A stretch of DNA of 39,522 bases from Lentisphaerota bacterium (GCA_015061615.1 SUWE01000023.1:1-39522); one strand, 5' to 3'. Positions 1-9,098 are shown, counted from the stretch's first letter. Program-made: numbers and translations. The notes: generated by a model not told the origin, from the sequence alone.

Positions 1-13
1 AAATCATCGCTGC

Positions 14-117
14 GATCTTAAAGCGGAGCGTTTTCGGTGGTTATTTATTCAATAGCCACGCTCAAACTACCGCTTTGATCTCATCAACGCTGATTTTTCA
101 ATCTCTTTTTGAATCAG
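14..117. other. Two imperfect stem-loops upstream of the marR operon
   Basis: Bases 20-26 (AAAGCGG) pair with 70-76 (CCGCTTT), flanked by GATC at 14-17 and 77-80. An inner arm at 37-44 pairs with 52-59. A second small hairpin pairs 90-95 (CTGATT) with 112-117 (AATCAG). No clear T-tract follows either, so a terminator is not demonstrated. I find no gene in bases 1-221; one frame stays open from base 3 to 203 but has no start or recognisable product. Confidence 0.3.
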
Positions 118-152
118 TTTTGAAATTGCCTCAAATAAAATCTTGTTTGGAC

Positions 153-181
153 TTGCAAAATGTTAGGAGTACATGTATATT
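153..181 (+). promoter_or_regulatory. Putative promoter of the marR-RND operon
   Basis: TTGCAA (153-158), a 17-base spacer and TATATT (176-181) sit about 40 bases ahead of the MarR start. The palindrome TACATGTA overlaps the -10 region at 170-177 and could be a MarR operator, but that is inference only. Confidence 0.4.
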
Positions 182-221
182 AAGTGTTGATTCATATTTT
201 TGATATTTTCTGGAGGGGTGT

Positions 222-719
222 ATGAACAAAGAAATATCAGGGGTGAATATCTGCCGTATGTTGAATGGGGTGGCTGAACATTTGCGGGAAGTGTGGCTGA
301 ATGCGCAAAGTTGCGGCAATCAGCGTGAAATTATGAAGTTGACTGTGAGCCAGCACAGACTGTTGCGGGTTGTGTGGCTTATGACCCCCCATTCGCCACG
401 GGGAATAATGTTGAGAGAATTGGCGGAAAAACTGAACTTGTCAAACAGTGCCGTATCGGTGATGGTTGACAACCTTGTCAAAAGAGGGATATTGCAGCGT
501 TCCGTTCAACCGGATGATCGCAGGAAAGTGATGATTGGTTTGAGCAGTGCGCAAATGGAATTGGTGAATAACGCTGAAAGCGGTCTGGGTTCTTTGATCA
601 ATGGATTCAGAGACCGGTATCCTGCTGAAAAGTTCAGATGTTTTGAAGAGGTTTTATCTGATTTGGATAATTTTTTAACAAATAAAGGTGTTTGCTCGAA
701 TCAACCGGATAATCTTTGA
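222..719 (+). CDS. MarR-family transcriptional regulator
   Basis: This 165-aa protein has the MarR-type winged helix-turn-helix. A helical N-terminus leads to a recognition region around residues 65-90 (LRELAEKLNLSNSAVSVMV) and a wing with the family signature DDRRKV near residue 106. MarR proteins are dimeric repressors that usually release DNA on binding a small phenolic or drug-like ligand. The start has GGAGG at 212-216. It is the first gene of a run encoding an adaptor and an RND pump 57 bases downstream, so it most likely controls that pump and itself. The ligand cannot be deduced. Length is normal for the family. Confidence 0.88.
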   Translation: MNKEISGVNICRMLNGVAEHLREVWLNAQSCGNQREIMKLTVSQHRLLRVVWLMTPHSPRGIMLRELAEKLNLSNSAVSVMVDNLVKRGILQRSVQPDDRRKVMIGLSSAQMELVNNAESGLGSLINGFRDRYPAEKFRCFEEVLSDLDNFLTNKGVCSNQPDNL

Positions 720-775
720 ACCGCCGTGTTGATTTTCAGGTAAATTGCCGCAATAGTAAAAAGGAGATTCTAAAA

Positions 776-1885
776 GTGAAGAAAAATTTGAAATTTTTTA
801 TGCTTTGCAGCATAAGTGCGGCATGTTTTATCCTTGCAGCAGCTCCTGCCGGGCGCCCGGCTGTTCCAGCCAGAGTAGGGCAGGTGAAAAATGCGGCTCG
901 AAATATTTCAAGAAAATATATCGCCAAAATTTCCGCAGTTGATGATGTTTCTCTTATTGCCCGTGTCCCCGGTGTTATTTTGGAACAGAAATTTGCCCAT
1001 GGGGATATGGTAAAAAAGGGTCAGGAACTTATCATTATTGAAGACACTACCTATGTCGCTGCAAGAAACTCCGCCAAAGCGAAATTACAGCAGTGCGTCG
1101 CCGAATATGATTTTGCCAAACGTAATCTTGCACGTCAGCAGACTTTGTGGAAAAATAAAGCTACTGCGGAAAGTACTTACGATGAAGCTGTCCGCAGCGA
1201 AGCTATCGCAAAAGCTGCTGTCGATGCGGCAAAGGCGGCTTTGCTTGATGCGGAAAACAATTTAAGCTATACTAAAATCATATCTCCCATATCCGGAAAA
1301 ACCGGTAAAGCTGCGTTTTCTCCCGGAAACTATGTTACTTCTTCCAGCGGAACTCTTATCAATATCGTTTCTATGGATGAAATGTATGTCAACTTCTTTA
1401 TCAGCATGAGTGACTACATGAGCATTTTCGGCGGCTCTTTCGATACGCTCCGTAAAGAAGGTGTTGCAAAGATAATTACTGCCGATGGAAAAGAGTTCGC
1501 AGGAAAAGCCGATATCGTTTTTATTGATAACCGCGTTGATAAAGATACCGATACCATCCGGGTACGCCTCAGAGTAAAAAATGATAATATGATTCTTCTG
1601 CCGGACAGTTTGGTATCAGTTCGTCTTTCCCGCGCAGATAAGCCCCGTCCGACAGTTCCGGTTTCAGCGGTCATGAATAATGGCAAAATGAGTTATGTTT
1701 ATGTTTTGGATGAGAAAAACATTGCTCAGATCCGTCCTGTTGAACTTGGTGAAGTTCAGGGCAAGAATCAGATAATTCTTAACGGTCTCCGCGCCGGAGA
1801 AAGGGTCGTCTTTGATGGAACTCATAAGATATTTCCCGGCAGCGAAGTAGCTCCCGTCCCGGTTGCAAAAGCGGAGAATAAATAA
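776..1885 (+). CDS. RND efflux periplasmic adaptor (membrane fusion protein)
   Basis: The 369-aa product is the periplasmic adaptor of a tripartite pump, bridging the inner-membrane transporter and an outer-membrane channel. A hydrophobic signal segment covers residues 6-25. After it come a lipoyl-like half-motif (ISAVDDVSLIARVPGVI), a helical hairpin around residues 85-150 rich in Ala and Lys, the second lipoyl half (YTKIISPISGKTG) and a beta-barrel/membrane-proximal region, the MexA/AcrA order. I chose the GTG at 776 because AAGGAG (761-766) sits 9 bases upstream and the signal peptide begins there. A TTG at 716 would extend the frame but has no ribosome site. The RND gene follows after 2 bases, so the two are co-translated. 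Confidence 0.9.
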   Translation: MKKNLKFFMLCSISAACFILAAAPAGRPAVPARVGQVKNAARNISRKYIAKISAVDDVSLIARVPGVILEQKFAHGDMVKKGQELIIIEDTTYVAARNSAKAKLQQCVAEYDFAKRNLARQQTLWKNKATAESTYDEAVRSEAIAKAAVDAAKAALLDAENNLSYTKIISPISGKTGKAAFSPGNYVTSSSGTLINIVSMDEMYVNFFISMSDYMSIFGGSFDTLRKEGVAKIITADGKEFAGKADIVFIDNRVDKDTDTIRVRLRVKNDNMILLPDSLVSVRLSRADKPRPTVPVSAVMNNGKMSYVYVLDEKNIAQIRPVELGEVQGKNQIILNGLRAGERVVFDGTHKIFPGSEVAPVPVAKAENK

Positions 1886-1887
1886 TC

Positions 1888-4800
1888 ATGTTTTCACAAA
1901 TATTTATTGAACGGCCTAAATTGGCAATAGTTATTTCCATTGTCACTGTTATTGCCGGTTTGCTTTGTCTTTCACAGGCACCTATCGCGGAATATCCGGA
2001 AATCGCGCCTCCCACCATCATGGTTATGGCAAATTACACCGGTGCAAGCAGTCAGGAATTGGCTGATACTGTCGCAACAGTTATCGAAGAACAGTGTAAC
2101 GGTTTGGAAAATCTTCTTTACTTTAACAGTACTTGCAGCAATACAGGTTTGTATCTTCTTGAAATTACTTTTGAATCAGGTTCCGATACGGATATCAACC
2201 TTGTAAACGTGCAAAATGCAGTGAAGCGGGCGGAACCGCTGCTGCCGGATGTTGTAAAGCGTAATGGTGTGCGCCAGTTCAAACGCAGCGGAGATATTCT
2301 TGCGTTTTATAATTTTTCCACAGACGGTTCCTCAATGTCTCTGACAGAGCTTTCAAACTTTATCCGCACCAACGTGCGCGATCCTCTTTCGCGCGTTCCC
2401 GGTATCAGTGAAGTATCCATTATGGGAGAGCGCAACTATTCTATGCGTTTGTGGTTGAATTCTGAAAAACTGGCAAATCTCGGCATTTCCATTGCAGAGG
2501 TTGCTGATGCAATCAGAAATCAAAATGTTCAGGCGGCTGCCGGTTCTATCGGTTCAGAAGGCAGCAGTGATTACATTCAGTTGAAAGTTTCCACCCTCGG
2601 ACGTTTGCACACAACTGAGCAGTTTGAAAATATCGTTGTCCGTTCCAAAGAAAACGGACAACAGGTGAAGGTAAAAGATATTGCCCGCGTCGAACTCGGT
2701 GCGGAAAGTTACTCCAACGGAAGTCGTTTTAATGGTCAGGATTCCATCGGTATGATGATTTACCGCAATACCGATGCCAATGCGCTTGATGTTGTCGAAA
2801 AAGCCAATGCTCTGCTTGATGAACTCAAGGCGACACAGTTTCCTGAGGGGGTGGATTATCAGATCGGCTATGATCCGACAGAATATATCCGCATTACTAT
2901 GATGGAAATTTTTGAAACATTGATCCTGACTCTGGTGCTGGTCGTCGCGATCACTTACCTCTTCCTGCAGGATTGGCGCGCTACTCTTGTTCCAACACTG
3001 ACAATTCCTGTCAGTTTGATCGGTACATTTATTTTCCTTATTCCGCTTGGATTCTCAATCAACCTGCTTACCATGTTCGGATTGATCCTTGTTATCGGTT
3101 CGTTGGTGGACGATGCTATCGTTGTTACAGAGAACTGTATACGGATCATTCAGGAAGAGGGTTTGTCCCCGAAAGAAGCTGCAATCAAAAGCATGAAGCA
3201 GATCACGGGTGCTGTTATAGCGACAACACTTGTTATTGTTGCTATTTACGTTCCTGTAGGTTTTTATGGCGGCATGGTCGGTACGATTTACTTGCAGTTC
3301 TCGGTGACGATGTGTATTTCGTTGTGTCTTTCAACCATAAATGCGTTGACTCTCAGTCCTGCTCTTTGTGCGCTTTTGCTGCGCAAGCCCAAAGAAAACA
3401 AGGTGTTCTGGCTCTTTAACAAATTTCTCAGCGGCTCATGTGCCGGCTACATGAAAATATCCCGTTTTTTGGTGCGCTATACAATAATCGCAATAGTTAT
3501 CTTTGCCGGTGTTATTTATATGAACTATCACTATCTGGCAACGATTCCGTCATCCTTCATCCCTTCCGAGGATAAAGGAGCCATCATGGGTATGGTTGAG
3601 CTGCGTCCCGGTGCAACATTGGCAGAAACCAACGCGGTTCTCAAACAAATTGAAAAAAATGTTGCCAATATTCCCGGTGTGGAAAATTGTATTACGATTT
3701 ACGGTTACAGCTTTATCAGCGGTGCCGGTGAAAATGCCGGTATGCTCATTGTTACATTGAAGCCGTGGGCAGAGCGTACAACTCCGGAAACGGCAATAGA
3801 TGCGATACAGATGAATTTGCAGAAAGAAGCTGCGAAAAGCCCGGAAGCACAAATCAACTTCTTCCAGCCGCCGGCGATCATGGGATTGGGCGTGACCGGA
3901 GGTGTGACGTTCATGCTTCAGACGAATGCCGGTCAGACTCCTGCGGAACTTTATCAGGCTATGAATAAGATGCTTTTGCGTCTTAATACTCAGTACAAAG
4001 ACAAAATATTGATGGCATTCGGTTCATTTGAAACCGGTACTCCTGAGTTGTTTGTTGATATAGACCGTGAAAAAGCAGAAGCATTGGGGGTTCCTGTCAA
4101 CAAAGTATTTTCCGTTCTTTCCGGAAATATTGCCTCTGACTATATCAATGACTTTAACCTTATGGGATATTCTTTCAAAGTTAAAATGCAGGCTGAAGAC
4201 TCTGAACGAGCGAATGCTAATGAAATGCTTCAGCTGATGGTGCAGAGCAACCGCGGAGCAATGGTTCCTTTAAGCTCCTTTGCTACACTGCGCCGTACAG
4301 CAGGATCGCGTTCATTGACCCGTTTTAATCAGCTGATGTCAGCGAAAATCACTGTTCAGGGCAAGCCCGGTATCAGCAGCCAGCTCATTATGAAAGAAAT
4401 CGAAAATATAATGAAAGAAGATTTTCCGCGTGGTTATCAGATCAGCTGGACCGATATGAGTTATCAGGAACGCGGCAACGAAGGCCGTATCATCCAGCTG
4501 CTGATCCTCGCGCTGGTGTTCGGTTATCTCTTCCTTGTCGGTCAGTATGAGAGCTGGACGATCCCGATTTCAGTTGTGTTGAGCTTCTTCTTCGCGATGC
4601 TTGGCGGATTTATCGGCATGAAATACAGTGGTCTTGATTTCAGTATCTACGCTCAGCTCGGAATCGTTATGTTGATCGGTCTTGCATGTAAGAATGCGAT
4701 TTTGATGGTGGAGTTTTCAAAACAGGAGCGTGAGTCAGGAAAATCTGTTGAAGAAGCGGCTCAGAACGGTTTCAGCCACCGTTACCGTGCCGTGTTGATG

Positions 4801-5016
4801 ACCGCGTGGTCGTTTGTTATCGGTGTGTTCCCCATGGTTATTGCGACCGGAGCCGGAGCCGGCAGCCGTCAGGCGATCGGTATAACGACATTCTATGGAA
4901 TGTTGCTTTCCACGATCATCGGTATCGTCTTTATTCCACCGTTGTATGCGTTCTTCCAGCGTTCACGTGAAAGAGTCTATTCCTGGTTTGACCGGAACAA
5001 GAAAACGCAGGAGTAA
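1888..5016 (+). CDS. RND multidrug efflux transporter (AcrB/MexB type, HAE1)
   Basis: A 1042-aa inner-membrane proton/drug antiporter of the hydrophobe/amphiphile efflux-1 family, full length for the group. It opens with FIERPKLAIVISIV in TM1, as in AcrB. It keeps the proton-relay residues: adjacent Asp408-Asp409 in TM4 (GSLVDDAIVV) and Lys935 in TM10 (GLACKNAILMVEF). Two large periplasmic porter/docking loops lie between TM1-2 and TM7-8, giving the usual duplicated architecture. It is encoded with its adaptor and a MarR regulator, but no TolC-type outer-membrane factor is in the window, so the channel must come from elsewhere. Substrates cannot be predicted; drugs, detergents or bile-like compounds are typical for the family. 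Confidence 0.95.
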   Translation: MFSQIFIERPKLAIVISIVTVIAGLLCLSQAPIAEYPEIAPPTIMVMANYTGASSQELADTVATVIEEQCNGLENLLYFNSTCSNTGLYLLEITFESGSDTDINLVNVQNAVKRAEPLLPDVVKRNGVRQFKRSGDILAFYNFSTDGSSMSLTELSNFIRTNVRDPLSRVPGISEVSIMGERNYSMRLWLNSEKLANLGISIAEVADAIRNQNVQAAAGSIGSEGSSDYIQLKVSTLGRLHTTEQFENIVVRSKENGQQVKVKDIARVELGAESYSNGSRFNGQDSIGMMIYRNTDANALDVVEKANALLDELKATQFPEGVDYQIGYDPTEYIRITMMEIFETLILTLVLVVAITYLFLQDWRATLVPTLTIPVSLIGTFIFLIPLGFSINLLTMFGLILVIGSLVDDAIVVTENCIRIIQEEGLSPKEAAIKSMKQITGAVIATTLVIVAIYVPVGFYGGMVGTIYLQFSVTMCISLCLSTINALTLSPALCALLLRKPKENKVFWLFNKFLSGSCAGYMKISRFLVRYTIIAIVIFAGVIYMNYHYLATIPSSFIPSEDKGAIMGMVELRPGATLAETNAVLKQIEKNVANIPGVENCITIYGYSFISGAGENAGMLIVTLKPWAERTTPETAIDAIQMNLQKEAAKSPEAQINFFQPPAIMGLGVTGGVTFMLQTNAGQTPAELYQAMNKMLLRLNTQYKDKILMAFGSFETGTPELFVDIDREKAEALGVPVNKVFSVLSGNIASDYINDFNLMGYSFKVKMQAEDSERANANEMLQLMVQSNRGAMVPLSSFATLRRTAGSRSLTRFNQLMSAKITVQGKPGISSQLIMKEIENIMKEDFPRGYQISWTDMSYQERGNEGRIIQLLILALVFGYLFLVGQYESWTIPISVVLSFFFAMLGGFIGMKYSGLDFSIYAQLGIVMLIGLACKNAILMVEFSKQERESGKSVEEAAQNGFSHRYRAVLMTAWSFVIGVFPMVIATGAGAGSRQAIGITTFYGMLLSTIIGIVFIPPLYAFFQRSRERVYSWFDRNKKTQE

Positions 5017-5020
5017 CCCT

Positions 5021-5698
5021 GTGGCAAAAACGTTGTTCACAATTCTGATTATTCTGATTCTCGGAGCCGCCGCAAAGGCGGAAACTCCGGAGTCAGAATA
5101 TGATCGTTTGCGCCGGGAAAACAGAGAACTCAGAAAAAAATTGCTCGCCGGAGAAAATGAAATTAAAAATTACCGTATCTGGTTGGCAAGTTTGGGAATC
5201 GATTTCCGCAAAAGCGATGCCGGACAACGTGAAAAACTCCTTCTTTATATTCTTGAAGAACTTGCAAAGCGGGGCAATATTCTTTCAATGTCTGCCTTGA
5301 CAGTCAGTGATGAGTGCCGCAAACTGCTTGCTGAATTGCCGGTCGGACCGGCAAAGAAGACGAGAATAGAACTGCGACTGGATGAATTGGAGCGCGCCGC
5401 TGCAGCATTAGCCGGTTTGACAATTCCCAATGATGCTCAAGCCGGCAGTTGCCGTATTCTTGCAGTTGACAATGGATTGCAGGCTGTTGTTTTATCAGCC
5501 GGAGCAGGGGCAGGGGTATTCCCCGGAATGGTTTTCCATGCAAAGAGCAAACCGGAACTGAAATTCCGTGTGATCGGAGCCCGCTTTGAAGGATCTGTCG
5601 CTGAATTAGCAGAAGGAAATTGGCAGGATGTTGTTCCCGGTATGGAAATGAGTGCTTTTCAGAAAGTAAAGGAAAATAATCCGCTCATCCGCCGGTAA
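5021..5698 (+). CDS. Exported coiled-coil protein of unknown function
   Basis: I do not recognise a family. The 225-aa product starts with a signal peptide (residues 1-20, hydrophobic LFTILIILILGAAAKA). A charged coiled-coil-like stretch follows (residues 24-50, repeated RRENREL/RKKLLAGENE). The C-terminal half is rich in Ala/Gly/Val (AVVLSAGAGAGVFPGMVF) and looks like a small beta domain. The GTG start at 5021 is supported by GCAGGAG at 5007-5013; a longer frame starting inside the RND gene at 4895 is unlikely. Four bases separate it from the RND stop, so it belongs to the efflux operon. A periplasmic accessory role is possible but unproven. Confidence 0.7.
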   Translation: MAKTLFTILIILILGAAAKAETPESEYDRLRRENRELRKKLLAGENEIKNYRIWLASLGIDFRKSDAGQREKLLLYILEELAKRGNILSMSALTVSDECRKLLAELPVGPAKKTRIELRLDELERAAAALAGLTIPNDAQAGSCRILAVDNGLQAVVLSAGAGAGVFPGMVFHAKSKPELKFRVIGARFEGSVAELAEGNWQDVVPGMEMSAFQKVKENNPLIRR

Positions 5699-5719
5699 AA
5701 AGTTTCTGAAAGAAACTGT

Positions 5720-5747
5720 TTGAAAATTGCTTTTCTTCGTTTATATT
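5720..5747 (+). promoter_or_regulatory. Putative promoter of the lipocalin gene
   Basis: TTGAAA (5720-5725), 16 bases, TATATT (5742-5747), lying 21 bases before the lipocalin ATG. A short hairpin (AGTTTC/GAAACT, 5701-5717) just upstream may end the efflux operon, though it lacks a U-tract. Confidence 0.5.
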
Positions 5748-5767
5748 GACCTTTGGAGGTTGTAAAC

Positions 5768-6271
5768 ATGAAAAGCAAATTTTTTTTGACGGCATTGGCG
5801 GTAATTTTCTTTTCCGGCTGTTATGAAACGAAAAATATTCCCGCTGTTGCCGGATTTGATTTGGAACGTTATCTTGGGAAATGGTACGAAATTTACCGGC
5901 TGCCCAACCGTTTTGAACAGGGAATGAGCAAGGTTTCCGCTGAATATATGATGACTCAGGATGGGGTGTGCAAGGTGATCAATCGCGGAATCCGTGACGG
6001 TGTGGAAAAATCCATCACCGGATTTGTTCGTTTTTCCGGGAAAAAGGATACCGGAGAATTGGAAGTTTCTTTCTTCCGTCCGTTCTACGGCCGTTACAGG
6101 ATCATCAAACTTGCTCCTGATTACCGTTACAGTGTGGTAACATCCGGTTCAAAAGATTATTTATGGATATTGTCCCGCACTCCACGGCTTTCAGCTGATG
6201 ATTTGGCTGAAATAACAGCATTTTTGAAACAAAATAATTTCCCGGTGGATAAATTGATTGCCGGACAGTAA
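5768..6271 (+). CDS. blc: Outer-membrane lipocalin lipoprotein (Blc-like)
   Basis: A 167-aa bacterial lipocalin. The N-terminus is a lipoprotein signal ending in the lipobox FFSGC (Cys near residue 18), so the protein should be lipid-anchored. It carries the lipocalin first motif G-x-W (YLGKWYEIYRLPNRFEQG). Later blocks include DGVCKVINRG, a strand ending in SVVTSGSKDYLWILSRTP, and a final helix with the ADDLAEITAFLKQNNF pattern typical of Blc. Blc-type proteins bind lysophospholipids or fatty acids and serve in membrane maintenance. GGAGG at 5755-5759 fixes the ATG at 5768; a TTG at 5753 is in frame but lies upstream of that site. Confidence 0.87.
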   Translation: MKSKFFLTALAVIFFSGCYETKNIPAVAGFDLERYLGKWYEIYRLPNRFEQGMSKVSAEYMMTQDGVCKVINRGIRDGVEKSITGFVRFSGKKDTGELEVSFFRPFYGRYRIIKLAPDYRYSVVTSGSKDYLWILSRTPRLSADDLAEITAFLKQNNFPVDKLIAGQ

Positions 6272-6286
6272 AAAACTGTTACAGTT
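6270..6286 (-). terminator. Possible weak terminator after mntP
   Basis: Read on the minus strand, AACTG-TAA-CAGTT is followed by a short T run. The stem is only 5 bp. A second small hairpin (GCGGA 6287-6291 with TCCGC 6300-6304) lies between the two convergent genes. The functional call is tentative. Confidence 0.3.
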
Positions 6287-6307
6287 GCGGAATATGAAAT
6301 CCGCTGC

Positions 6308-6907
6308 TCAAAAAAGAGGAATAAGCTCAAAATGTTGAAGCACTATTTTTACTCCGATCAAAATTATGACAACTCCTCCGGTTACCGCAAGTTTGTCTGC
6401 CATATTGCTTTTCCGTTCAGCCAGTTTTTTGCCAAGCATTACGCAAGTTGCTGAAACGGCAGCAGTAACGATTCCCATTGCCGCAGAAGGGAACCATATC
6501 GGTTTATCTGCAAAGGCCAGACCGGCTCCGATCGCCAGAGCGTCCAAACTGGTCGCAACTGCGGGGATGATCAAGTGTACCGGAGAAAAAAACTCTCCCA
6601 TCGGGCAGGAGTTTTTGTCATCTTCTTTCCGACAACTTTCCCATATCATTTTCCCGCCGACCATCGTGAGCAGAATGAAGGCGATGATATTGTCGAATTT
6701 ATCGGCAAATCCGGTCAGAAAACTTGCCGCATAGAATCCTGCGAGCGGCATAAAAAACTGAAACCCGCCGAAAAACAAAGCGGCATTGAACGCGCAATGC
6801 CGCTTTGAATATTTTCCCGGACAGAGGGAGCCGCTTGCTGAAACTGCTGCTGCATCAATGGATACTCCGAATGCAATCAGGAGAGTTTCGCAAAATCCCA
6901 TTGTCAT
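6308..6907 (-). CDS. mntP: Putative manganese efflux pump MntP
   Basis: This 199-aa polytopic membrane protein matches the MntP (YebN, DUF204) family in size and sequence. Two related halves each carry a conserved Asp-containing helix: GVSIDAAAVSASG near the N-terminus and ATSLDALAIGAGLAF near residue 120. About six transmembrane helices are apparent, with a polar cytoplasmic link (ESCRKEDDKNSC) between halves. Family members export Mn2+ and protect against manganese overload. The start codon overlaps the argF stop (TGATG), so translation is coupled to argF and the gene is the last of argD-argF-mntP. No yybP-ykoY riboswitch is visible here, unlike many mntP genes. Confidence 0.87.
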   Translation of the reverse strand: MTMGFCETLLIAFGVSIDAAAVSASGSLCPGKYSKRHCAFNAALFFGGFQFFMPLAGFYAASFLTGFADKFDNIIAFILLTMVGGKMIWESCRKEDDKNSCPMGEFFSPVHLIIPAVATSLDALAIGAGLAFADKPIWFPSAAMGIVTAAVSATCVMLGKKLAERKSNMADKLAVTGGVVIILIGVKIVLQHFELIPLF

Positions 6908-7812
6908 CAGCGATTACCGATCAAAAGAGCCATGAGTGCTTTCTGGGCATGGAGGCGGTTTTCCGCTTCATCGAAGACGATAGAACGGTTTGAATCCATG
7001 ACATCTGCGGCAACTTCTTCCCCGCGGTGAGCAGGCAGGCAGTGCATAAATTTCGCATTCGGTTTTGCCTTTTCAAAGAGCTGGGAAGTGACCTGATAAG
7101 GACGGAAAATTTCCATTCTTCTTGCACGTTCTTCTTCAAATCCCATGCTGACCCACACGTCGGTATAGAAGTAGTCGACTCCTTCGGCTGCTTTGACGGG
7201 GTCCTTTTCCCAAACAACATTTGCTGCATCGCCGATCAATTCTTTACAAGGAGCTTCTTCCTCCGGAGCGGCAATGACCAGTTCCATTCCGGAGAGCTTA
7301 GCTGCCAGAATCATTGAGTTAGCCATGTTGCTTCTGCCGTCACCGTAAAAAGCGATACGGATGGATTTGTCAACTTTTCCGGAGTATTCTTTGATCGTCA
7401 GCATATCCGCCAGAAGCTGGCAGGGATGATACTCGTCAGTCAGAGCGTTGATGACCGGAATCGTGGCAACCTGTGCCAGCTCTTCCACTTCTGCATGGGA
7501 GAAGGTACGGATAACGATTCCATGAAGATAACGGCTCAAAACATTTGCTGTGTCGGCAACTGTTTCACCTCTGCCGACCTGCATTTTGGATTGATCGAGG
7601 TAAAGAGCGCGACCACCAAGCTCACCGACACCGACTTCAAAGGAAACACGGGTACGGGTAGAAGATTTTGCAAAAATCAAACCGATGCTTTTTCCGGCAA
7701 GCGGAGCATAGCTTTGATTATTGCGGTCTTTTTTCATTTTGAGAGCCAGATCGAAGATATTTTCCAGATCATTTCTGTCGATATCTTTCAGAGTGAGAAA
7801 ATCTTTTTTCAT
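6907..7812 (-). CDS. argF: Ornithine carbamoyltransferase
   Basis: ArgF condenses carbamoyl phosphate with ornithine to give citrulline in arginine biosynthesis. The 301-aa length is typical. The carbamoyl-phosphate site S-S-T-R-T-R occupies residues 50-55 (FAKSSTRTRVSF). A second phosphate-binding region contains LSRYLHGIVIR and the HPCQLLADMLT block. The ornithine/catalytic loop HCLPAHRGEEV lies near residue 257. It follows argD after a 40-base gap and overlaps mntP by one base, so it is the middle gene of a three-gene operon. Ornithine rather than aspartate specificity is supported by HCLPA. Confidence 0.95.
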   Translation of the reverse strand: MKKDFLTLKDIDRNDLENIFDLALKMKKDRNNQSYAPLAGKSIGLIFAKSSTRTRVSFEVGVGELGGRALYLDQSKMQVGRGETVADTANVLSRYLHGIVIRTFSHAEVEELAQVATIPVINALTDEYHPCQLLADMLTIKEYSGKVDKSIRIAFYGDGRSNMANSMILAAKLSGMELVIAAPEEEAPCKELIGDAANVVWEKDPVKAAEGVDYFYTDVWVSMGFEEERARRMEIFRPYQVTSQLFEKAKPNAKFMHCLPAHRGEEVAADVMDSNRSIVFDEAENRLHAQKALMALLIGNR

Positions 7813-7852
7813 GTTGATTTTTCGACCTTATATTATTTATTGTTCAAATTTT

Positions 7853-9061
7853 TCAGCAAATAGATTCCTGCTTGGCAAATTCTGCCAATGCCCGGTCAAT
7901 TTTTTCGATTGCCAGTTTGGAGTCTTCACGGGTGATAGTCAAAGGCGGAACCAGACGGAGAACAGTTTCTCCGGCAGTGAGCGCCACCATATTATCCTTG
8001 AGCAGCAATGCGGCGACCGGACCTGCGGGACGGTCAAGCACCACACCGATCATCAAGCCCATTCCGCGGACACATTTTACGAAGGAGTATTTTTCTGCAA
8101 TTTTGCTCAGTTCATTCCGGAGAAACTCACCTTCTTTTGTGCAATTTTCCAAAACGCCATCTTTATCAAATGCCTCCTGCACAGCAAGTGCCGCCGCGCA
8201 GGCAAGCGGAGTTCCGCCGAAGGTGCTGGCGTGATTGCCTACCTCAAATACATCGGCACATTTCTTTCCGGCGATGATCGCTCCCATCGGGAAGCCGTTT
8301 GCGATAGCTTTGGCAAGGGAGATGATATCCGGTTCAACGCCGAACTGCTGGTAGGCAAAACGGGTTCCGAGACGTCCCATTCCGCACTGTACTTCGTCGC
8401 AGAGCAAAAGTATATCTTTTTCATCACAAAGAGCGCGGACTTTTTTCAGATATTCAACGTCAGCGGGGAAAACGCCGCCTTCGCCCTGAAGCATTTCAAG
8501 CATGATCGCACAGGTTTCAGGTGTGATTGCCGCTTTAAGTGCTTCAAAATCATTGAAGGGAACCTGTGAGAATCCGGTCACGTCCGGTTCAAATGTTTTG
8601 CGGTATTTCGCCCTGCCGGTCGCGGCAAGGGTTGCAAGTGTTCTGCCGTGAAAGCTGTTATCCATTGAAATGATATGATTTCTTCCGGTGCGGTTGCCGT
8701 AACGGCGGGCAAGTTTTATCATGCCTTCGTTGGCTTCAGCTCCGGAATTGCAGAAAAATGCTTTGCCGCCGGGGAGGGACTCTTTAACGAGTTTTTCAGC
8801 AAGACGGGGCATTAGTTCATTCATATAAAGGTTGGAAATATGAACCAGTTTTGTACACTGTTCCTGAATGGCACGGGTAACACGCTCATTGCAGTGCCCC
8901 AGCGAGCATACGGCAATCCCGGAGGCAAAATCAAGATACTCGTTTCCGTCATCATCCCACAAGCGTGCATCTTTTCCGCGGACAAACATGATCTGCGGAT
9001 TGTAAGTAGGCATCACATAAGACTTGAACTTATCAGCTGTTTCTTCAAAAAGTTTTCCCAT
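7853..9061 (-). CDS. argD: Acetylornithine aminotransferase
   Basis: A 402-aa class III PLP-dependent aminotransferase, here assigned to the N-acetylornithine/glutamate-semialdehyde step of arginine biosynthesis because argF follows. Visible hallmarks are YLDFASGIAVCSLGH near the N-terminus, FCNSGAEANEGMIKLAR (cofactor phosphate), SFHGRT, LLCDEVQCGMGRLG (Asp that contacts the pyridine nitrogen), and the Schiff-base Lys251 in SLAKAIANGFPMGA. THG-like STFGGTPLACAAAL follows. The related succinylornithine or ornithine aminotransferases share these motifs, so substrate choice rests on context. First gene of argD-argF-mntP. Confidence 0.93.
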   Translation of the reverse strand: MGKLFEETADKFKSYVMPTYNPQIMFVRGKDARLWDDDGNEYLDFASGIAVCSLGHCNERVTRAIQEQCTKLVHISNLYMNELMPRLAEKLVKESLPGGKAFFCNSGAEANEGMIKLARRYGNRTGRNHIISMDNSFHGRTLATLAATGRAKYRKTFEPDVTGFSQVPFNDFEALKAAITPETCAIMLEMLQGEGGVFPADVEYLKKVRALCDEKDILLLCDEVQCGMGRLGTRFAYQQFGVEPDIISLAKAIANGFPMGAIIAGKKCADVFEVGNHASTFGGTPLACAAALAVQEAFDKDGVLENCTKEGEFLRNELSKIAEKYSFVKCVRGMGLMIGVVLDRPAGPVAALLLKDNMVALTAGETVLRLVPPLTITREDSKLAIEKIDRALAEFAKQESIC

Positions 9062-9098
9062 TGTATAACCTCTGCAAATTTATATCAAGTAAACAGAT

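Noticed and set aside
4895-5020. Start of the exported coiled-coil protein inside the RND gene
   Set aside because: It would remove the signal peptide from the N-terminus; GTG 5021 has a proper ribosome site and follows the RND stop.
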